A stretch of DNA of 20,868 bases from Pinguiococcus pyrenoidosus (taxonomy: Eukaryota; Sar; Pinguiophyceae; Pinguiochrysidales; Pinguiochrysidaceae). Position 1 is the first letter of the stretch; every line of letters begins with the position of its first letter. Positions 18,401 through 20,868 of the stretch are shown in pieces. The DNA lies in contig JAAMXY010000445.1 of the NCBI GenBank assembly GCA_019677205.1, positions 1-20,868 on the forward strand, in the 5' to 3' direction. A program made the translations under genes and the position numbers. Under the pieces are notes generated by a model that saw nothing but the letters and a program-made list of their open reading frames with translations, made no database searches and was not told where the DNA came from.

Positions 18401-20868
18401 AGCGCATCGCCAGCGACGAGGCCGCCGTAGCGGAGAAGCGTGCCGAGGCGGCATCTCTCCGCGCGGACGCGCAGGCGGAGTTGGACCGAGCGATGCCGGC
18501 GTTGCAAGCGGCGCACGAATCCCTGGGACGCCTGACCAAGGCGGAAATTCTGGAGCTCAAGTCGTTCCAGACGCCGCCGCAGGCCGTGCGCAAAGTAATG
18601 GAGGCGGTCTGCACGCTCTTTGGAGAGCCTACGGACTGGGACGCCGCCAAGAAGTTGCTGAGTCGGCCGAATTTCATGAGCCTCCTGGAGACCTACGACA
18701 AGGAAGGGATCCGGGAGCCGCTGCTGCAAAAGCTCAAGAGCTATGTGAACAACCCCAGCATGAGCGTGGAGGCGGTGCGACAAGTGTCCGAGGCCGCCTC
18801 GGGCCTCTGCATGTGGGTCCACGCTCTGGACGTGTACAGCGACGTCTACAAGGACGTGGCGCCCAAGCGGCGCTACCTTGGGCAGCTAAAAGAGGAGCTG
18901 GATGACGCCGACACCTTCCTGGCCGAGAAGCGGGCGGAGCTTGCGGACGTGGTGGAGAGAGTCGAGACGCTGCAGAAGCAATGTGAAGCGGCGGTGAAGG
19001 AGAAGCGCTCGCTGCAGCGACAGATGGAGCGCATGCGGACGCGGCTGGTGAACGCCGGCCAAATCACGCAGGCCTTGGACTCGGAGAGACTCCGCTGGCG
19101 AAAGAACGCCGAGATCATGGAGGCGGGGCTGGACAAGATCGTGGGCGACAGCTTCTACGTCACCGCGGTCGTGTGCTACTTGGGCCCCTTCCCATCGCAG
19201 GAGCGGCGGATCCTCAGCGACACCTGGCAGCGCTACGTGTGCGAAGCTGGCATCCCAAGCTCCTTGGCGCCGGCGGTCGCCTCGGATCCGGGAGCCTCGC
19301 CCAACGACCCGATGTCCCACCCATTCATCCGCCTCGGCGGCGCCAAGACGGACGTCTTCGACTGGATCTCGGCCGGGCTTCCGGCCGACATCACGTCTCT
19401 CCAGAGCGCCATCATCTGCCTCAGTGGGCCCCGATACCCGCTGCTGGTGGACCCGCAGCGCCAGGCGCTGGAGTGGATCCTGGCCGTGGAGGACCGCAAG
19501 AAGCTTAGCATGGCCAAGGCCACGGCCACGGCCAACGACTTGGCCGACGTGGTCGGCGCCGCCATCTCCGAGGGCAAAACGCTCATCTTGGAAGGCGTGG
19601 TGGATTCGCTTCATCCCGTGCTGGATCCAGTGCTGCTGCGGAAGACGTTTGTGAGGGGAGAAGGCGACAACGCCGCTACGATGGTGACGCTGAACCATAA
19701 GGAGCTTGAGGTGCACCCGGCGTTCCGCCTGTTCTTCGTCACGAAGCTGCAGCACCCGGTCCTCGACGCAGAGGTGTTCAGCAAGGTGAGCGTGGTGGAC
19801 TTCTCGATCACCCAAGTTGGCCTGCAGCAGCAGCTGCTCTCCGACGTGGTGCAGTTCGAAGAGCCGGAGCTGCAGCTGCGCCACGTCTCTCTCATGTCGT
19901 CGGTGGCCGCCGACGAACGGCACCTGACCAACACCGAGACCAAGGTGCTGCGGCTCCTCACAGCGGACGAAGCCGAGGGCGACATCCTGGACAGCGAAGA
20001 CCTCATCGGAGCGCTGTCCTCCACCAAATCCACGGCGTCCATGATTGAGGAGAGACTCCAGCAGTCCGAGGCAACTGCACAGGACATCGAGGACGCGCGT
20101 AGCAAGTACGTTGACGTCGCCGACCATGCGTGCGTGCTGTACTTCTCGGTGCTGGACCTCGTCCAGCTGAACCCCATGTACGTGTACAGCCTGCGCCACT
20201 TCCGAGAGCTGTTCGCGCACTGCTTGGAAGAGGCCGGCAAGGGCGAAGAAGTGTCCAGCGTCGTGGACGTCATGACGTGGCACATCTTCCGCACCGTGGC
20301 CAGAGGTCTATTCGAGAAGCACAAGATCATCTTCAGCTTCCTGGTGGCGGCCCGCGTCCAGCTGCGGCAGGACGCCGTCTCTCGAGAGGCCTACCACGCG
20401 CTGCTCAATGGGCTGCAGGACGTGGCCGACGCCGCGACCAAGAAAACGGCCAAAGCCGATACCTTCGCACGGGTCAAGGCCGCCATGCGTAGCACGCTGA
20501 GCATGCCCAGCAAGTCGGAGGCCAGCGATAGCGGCAGCCTCCACCGCACGGCCAGCAGCCCCGAGACGACGAGCGACGTCAGCGACTACCCGCCGAATCC
20601 ACTTCGACGGGCCGGAGTGGAAAACGCCGCGTGGGAAGCCGTGTGCCACGCCAGCAGCTCGCTGAAGGAGCTGAACGGCCTGGCGGACGCCATCATCGAA
20701 GACCCCGCGTCGTGGTTGCACTGGCTACGTACCGAGGCGGTGGGCATCGTCGACCCCGCTTCGCCGAGTGCAACGAAAGCGTCGCCCGCAAGTCCACCGC
20801 CGCCGGAGGGAGCCAAGGTGGGCGACGTGATAGGACGGCCAGCGGCGCTGTCTGCGCAGATGCTCGCG
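9406..20868 (+). CDS. Axonemal dynein heavy chain, 3'-partial (single-headed inner-arm type likely)
   Basis: One frame of 3821 codons runs from ATG 9406 to the window edge with no stop or intron. The ATG (G at -3, G at +4) is the first Met after an in-frame TAA at 9316; the next Met is at residue 18. Order of parts: basic Pro-rich N-terminus; tail (~280-1040); linker with QSLKETSLLERHWDD at ~1057, TKWLYVQTVFSTPD at ~1200 and FYFLSNEELL at 1287; AAA1 Walker A GPSGTGKT at 1555; AAA2 GPPGCGKS at 1869; AAA3 GVSGAGKT at 2286; AAA4 GHGGSGRE at 2657; stalk ~2931-3250 around the microtubule-binding domain; AAA5 from ~3246; AAA6 from ~3573. The end of AAA6 and the C-terminal domain are outside. Family knowledge: these motors bend cilia and flagella by ATP-driven sliding of doublet microtubules. 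The AAA1 position and AAQQL-type spacing before FEGKDM recall DNAH6/DNAH14, but the orthologue is uncertain. Oddities: AAA1 Walker B is FDDFNR, and acidic or Ser-rich inserts occur in AAA4 and AAA6. Confidence 0.96.
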   Translation, partial: MEGFSGIIPGASEPTRRMDFEKRRRNLVARLYQSSARVQQDRGAEDEGTAMDRDSLSDMNLSDYFATVSSQPSKAPKRTFMTPQPSQAAEKLRRGLTFRPRPPAEPQGTARRPQSRPFFNPQQYKERSLRESATKLQFALPGGPESGEEGDLDNEELRELFEEAEAAASAASRPKLRALQVGTRGLDAIEETMSIVVKGFPSPLSAFRRRLFSQQDYIRLVESGRDCSFLYLVPTQRDSPYDFRVVEHHQVKWLRAQGHTFVVLSEGTVVRHTDDTPEHLTIEEFEREYYIYQRLIKKAFFSRFGTAKCFHEWKTMIRTRKRARVSQKLQADLFLLDESLRDGLLNLRRVCVEMSSFNVYFLDKSIVSVEEFVKQQAVAKHAVVQRLRDSRDKMLATMKSLTASSLSRFLAVSGFRPDGYEEAVAVRPGSSRLVVRAHDHTTGEEDAEGKQEHTTFTEKAAIRSHCRKLASLIRLVDFFIIDAYMEIVMRSVQSIRDHLKGCAASAKDAEVSALDVVFPLHIEQSAQEPTLPPSTERRTAELKRDRNKLGAAKQEEGSPLRALPPLLSVDVCLHDAISDPSKLPTRRPDPEIAQNLYEVVSRVINVGDERRPRNNVGQLLHFQPSEERLKNQFENSLFEGLAVVTEVPRMMICEDLQLYIQPILDDLGKLGSGLDLELMIVESLEFQQILDEITQLLSEAFTRVRTFSSKFKPYLQKFVHNLSFLSQCRLASYDNVSLPGVDDVLAKLDEEETVMSRFKVGEDLGIIRLDIRKVDSVLRPGPSHCRAALNKLLPELYMHKNDTLVSDLSAASEEVRKQPADVPSFVRLVVFLRDVAEQMPEYDQRFAFLGDLYNLLAKHKIRINDELRSASLMLANLMANTKMAVASAEELVESESKRFRNMLRDHVEGLAPDVQVIVAQADHQSIDTPGASATRAIEYLEKLDGEVRELRSRANDYKDFQRVLRDHVFDDSALSDIEVKVASKLNLWRTIDEWERLLDVWQKTDFDAYNVEEIDSEVGRFWASVLRLQQTLPEQESVARLETSVKRLKDALPVLQSLKETSLLERHWDDIHALTGFQILGAAGVTVHQVIDKRVVAKASSFLEIASRAQGEEHLRNIVDGIKESWADVDLPIVKLKTSTGEKRILGSLEEIVASAEETLVTLSSVLSNQFVGPIREEVEQWRAKFQLLTMTLDEWQRCQTKWLYVQTVFSTPDVQKQLVAETKAYASVEASVREIMRRSLDDPHCLRAGTVPGMLELFQHHNATLERIQKGLEDYLEIKRKKFPRFYFLSNEELLQVLGCNANPRPVQSIICKCFNGIGTFKFGESTSTTPILAAIGHEGEELPLGPNLKTRSSAEDWMGSIVEGIRRGLMRSMKLAIAQANGDAVDSNELKEVTIPTQCTLVASEMAWANDIEERLRSSHGVEEQSENLQKALDDSLEEIRTLARALRSEKHSLRRLKKRSFATAALHHRDVIERLMTVDGLCDCSFDWQAQIRYTCNDSMEDIKVVQLGTSIPYGYEYHGVPKKLVVTPLTERCWIVLTKAFRHRLSGLCSGPSGTGKTESPKELSRLAGNFCMLLNCSDQVTYSVMSKLFCGVCQTGAWIIFDDFNRVSLDVLSVVAQQLTVIRNARNGLESQREASDAVKSISFEGKDMPLRDHFVLATINPTYISRSEMPDNLRASFRTVAMTIPDFHHVVETVLVSQGFENAKELARRTVKVFELCAGLLSNHNHYDFGLRAIRSVLQVAGQLHEGSIGAFFDSPGMDESVATEDISLDSGEIRELETTLMVQAIFNEVVSKLVGRDQQLFLDLLRQLFHDVETPTLENDDLLEVLKTVYESENLIWSAPQAEHVIQLHDKISFHVGTALIGPPGCGKSTIWKALRAALIKNASEIAVDEREKSVGQQPGTDETSSQAESLRTRPDIAVFQVNPKALSVTELYGRYNEVSKDWSDGILTNIIRSVRDCTVDRSQWVVLDGPLDSHWAESLNTALDDTGVLCLSSGERIKMPASTMVLFEAVEMNAASPATVSRVGIVHVDGSLPDPRLQMTRGIREIFDSLEDGASDGWTAPLLERLEDHCSILLEPSIAHVCAEKRGFLHFHPFQLIRSTCLIIQACIRPVMKALQDLELPEERVTILDQLMAFAMIWGVGGGLDDGEKLSFDIFFRDMLSETGRDSTILLPGGGSIFDYYVAIDQKVDAFADESDDEPTKDDRASSADGAKEPTGSTVKMVLSATWRNWNAVKPTESLQPDACTHVLDILVPTPATLAIGSISMMYLNERAPMLLTGVSGAGKTMLMSDILAFYSQEEAKRVGDKWPLLKSATPSGHALKMAFTAHTSAGLVRGFFEDKMIRRRKTMLGAPSGKINVVFFDDVSIPQPDEFGYSPPIQVLRSVLECHGYHDPVDTVFRNIFDSIYAFAAGPTGSSRTALSPRFTWHLSVLSLNQASKSTIHSIYTGILKKLTQPLEDDVKELSKPLVPACSDLYELVTERLKATPKKPQYIFSLMDIARVLQSIFAADSVAAVERHFESIESISSLWAHEARRVFGDRLVGEADTLLLETFVTDLLARHFRVSGRGWSPDELFHEPDAPLCYESWTQPTYSRVMSIDDVRVAAADVLADYNANAHASMSLIFFDDALEHVLRIARVLRQERGSLLLIGHGGSGRESLIRIATYMCGHFFCGGDGAFVAPTAEEAEEERRSFSAAEEQGKKEAAVRAREVVPRGRSATAVVEESHTFSYRLRKAMTLASVKNAGVTLLLKDAELRDFSALEAVSSLLKYGDVPSLFPSEDYGDLMEAMRAEVMDVGLPDSALSCTRLFRFRSRNNIRVALAVSPTGGALSQIIQSFPSLLSALTVDYMGDWSAASMASITARVVDDTSSVPRAVKSSIMGISAKIHDDVVKFTRMLNEGSSRRNLHTPSKLFLDFMRHFRYVVTQKTSETQERHRLLSDGVQKLEKTALDVNDLKEQLDKQKPLIEQKAAEADALVRQVEKDQQEAAAVQQRIASDEAAVAEKRAEAASLRADAQAELDRAMPALQAAHESLGRLTKAEILELKSFQTPPQAVRKVMEAVCTLFGEPTDWDAAKKLLSRPNFMSLLETYDKEGIREPLLQKLKSYVNNPSMSVEAVRQVSEAASGLCMWVHALDVYSDVYKDVAPKRRYLGQLKEELDDADTFLAEKRAELADVVERVETLQKQCEAAVKEKRSLQRQMERMRTRLVNAGQITQALDSERLRWRKNAEIMEAGLDKIVGDSFYVTAVVCYLGPFPSQERRILSDTWQRYVCEAGIPSSLAPAVASDPGASPNDPMSHPFIRLGGAKTDVFDWISAGLPADITSLQSAIICLSGPRYPLLVDPQRQALEWILAVEDRKKLSMAKATATANDLADVVGAAISEGKTLILEGVVDSLHPVLDPVLLRKTFVRGEGDNAATMVTLNHKELEVHPAFRLFFVTKLQHPVLDAEVFSKVSVVDFSITQVGLQQQLLSDVVQFEEPELQLRHVSLMSSVAADERHLTNTETKVLRLLTADEAEGDILDSEDLIGALSSTKSTASMIEERLQQSEATAQDIEDARSKYVDVADHACVLYFSVLDLVQLNPMYVYSLRHFRELFAHCLEEAGKGEEVSSVVDVMTWHIFRTVARGLFEKHKIIFSFLVAARVQLRQDAVSREAYHALLNGLQDVADAATKKTAKADTFARVKAAMRSTLSMPSKSEASDSGSLHRTASSPETTSDVSDYPPNPLRRAGVENAAWEAVCHASSSLKELNGLADAIIEDPASWLHWLRTEAVGIVDPASPSATKASPASPPPPEGAKVGDVIGRPAALSAQMLA
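13858..14640 (+). other. Dynein AAA1 module (main ATPase site) with altered motifs
   Basis: The module opens with CSFDWQAQIRY and VVTPLTERCW, the usual lead into AAA1. Walker A is GPSGTGKTES (Lys 1561). NCSDQ and QTGAW are conserved. Walker B is FDDFNR at 1606-1611, where the family has FDEFNR. Sensor I reads INPTYISR instead of MNPGYAGR, and the segment normally ELPDNLKALFRP reads EMPDNLRASFRT. A loop between IRNA and FEGKDM is about nine residues longer than the DNAH6 form I recall. ATP binding looks retained; hydrolysis may be altered. Confidence 0.85.
14980..17965 (+). other. Dynein AAA2, AAA3 and AAA4 modules
   Basis: AAA2 has Walker A GPPGCGKS (1869-1876) and the conserved VLDGPLD (Asp 1976) and SPATVSR segments. 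A ~30-residue acidic insert (ADESDDEPTKDD) lies near 15985-16083 before AAA3. AAA3 has GVSGAGKT (2286-2293), FFDDVSIP (2369 on) and GPTGSSRTALSPRF. AAA4 has GHGGSGRES (from 2657) with Arg in place of the Walker A Lys, normal for axonemal dyneins, followed by a charged insert at about 17434-17610 and then the conserved FPSLLSALTVDYMGDW. Confidence 0.85.
18196..19140 (+). other. Dynein stalk coiled coils and microtubule-binding domain
   Basis: CC1 spans roughly residues 2931-3043. The microtubule-binding domain follows at about 3043-3153, with ELKSFQTPPQAV, GEPTDWDAAKKLL and GLCMWVHALDVY, all standard landmarks, and ends at the conserved proline in VAPKRRYL (Pro 3153). CC2 runs to about 3245 and contains SERLRWRKNAE, matching the family's GERARWEESV. 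There is no extra flap insertion, and the length is ordinary. Confidence 0.88.
19141..20868 (+). other. Dynein AAA5 and start of AAA6
   Basis: AAA5 begins VGDSFYVTAVVCYLGPF (3246) and carries SAGLPADITSLQSAIIC, YPLLVDPQRQALEW, LEGVVDSLHPVLDPVL and FRLFFVTKLQHP, all close to family consensus. AAA6 begins CVLYFSVLDLVQLNPMYVYSL, then LFEKHKIIFSFLVA. A Ser/Thr-rich insert at about 20431-20590 (SKSEASDSGSLHRT and more) precedes PPNPLRRAGVENAAWEAVC, which resumes the conserved path. The window ends inside AAA6. Confidence 0.85.

Noticed and set aside
15520-18822. 1100-codon open frame on the minus strand
   Set aside because: In-register shadow of dynein AAA2 to the stalk; its end is the complement of a TCA serine codon.
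18886-20283. 465-codon open frame on the minus strand
   Set aside because: In-register shadow of the dynein CC2, AAA5 and early AAA6; its end is the complement of a CTA codon.
1-20868. A novel multi-gene system such as a defence island or biosynthetic cluster
   Set aside because: All three genes are eukaryotic cytoskeletal genes; nothing in the arrangement indicates a dedicated new system beyond the divergent dynein/coiled-coil pair.

Overview
This window is from the nuclear genome of a flagellated (ciliated) eukaryote, most likely a protist with a compact, GC-rich genome. The signs are an axonemal-type dynein heavy chain, a kinesin with a long coiled-coil tail, a short spliceosomal-type intron, small gaps between genes, and no ribosome-binding sites or operons. 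I cannot assign a lineage from the sequence alone. The window holds three large cytoskeletal genes and two short intergenic spacers, and the genes fill almost all of it.

Layout. (1) Positions 1-3203, + strand: the 3' part of a kinesin gene. It holds the last ~60 residues of the motor, a kinesin-7/CENP-E-like neck, and a ~1000-residue coiled-coil tail. (2) Positions 3204-3365: a 162-bp spacer between two convergent stop codons. (3) Positions 3366-8904, - strand: an 1811-residue, almost wholly coiled-coil protein I do not recognise, in two exons joined across a 103-bp intron at 8553-8655. (4) Positions 8905-9405: a relatively AT-rich 501-bp divergent intergenic region, presumably a bidirectional promoter. 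(5) Positions 9406-20868, + strand: one uninterrupted frame of 3821 codons that runs off the window end. It is a dynein heavy chain covering the N-terminal tail, linker, AAA1 to AAA5, the stalk with its microtubule-binding domain, and the start of AAA6.

The dynein is the main content of the second half. It has no stop codon inside the window, and four long open frames on the opposite strand (up to 1325 codons) are only its in-register shadows. They arise because the gene almost never uses TTA, CTA or TCA codons. The dynein resembles single-headed inner-arm axonemal heavy chains, perhaps the DNAH6/DNAH14 group. It is unusual at AAA1, where the Walker B glutamate is replaced by aspartate and the neighbouring sensor and arginine-finger motifs are altered.

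The genes do not form a pathway in the prokaryotic sense. All three belong to microtubule biology, and the head-to-head dynein/coiled-coil pair could be co-expressed during flagellum assembly. That is inference from arrangement. I found no mobile element, RNA gene, CRISPR array or defence-type system.
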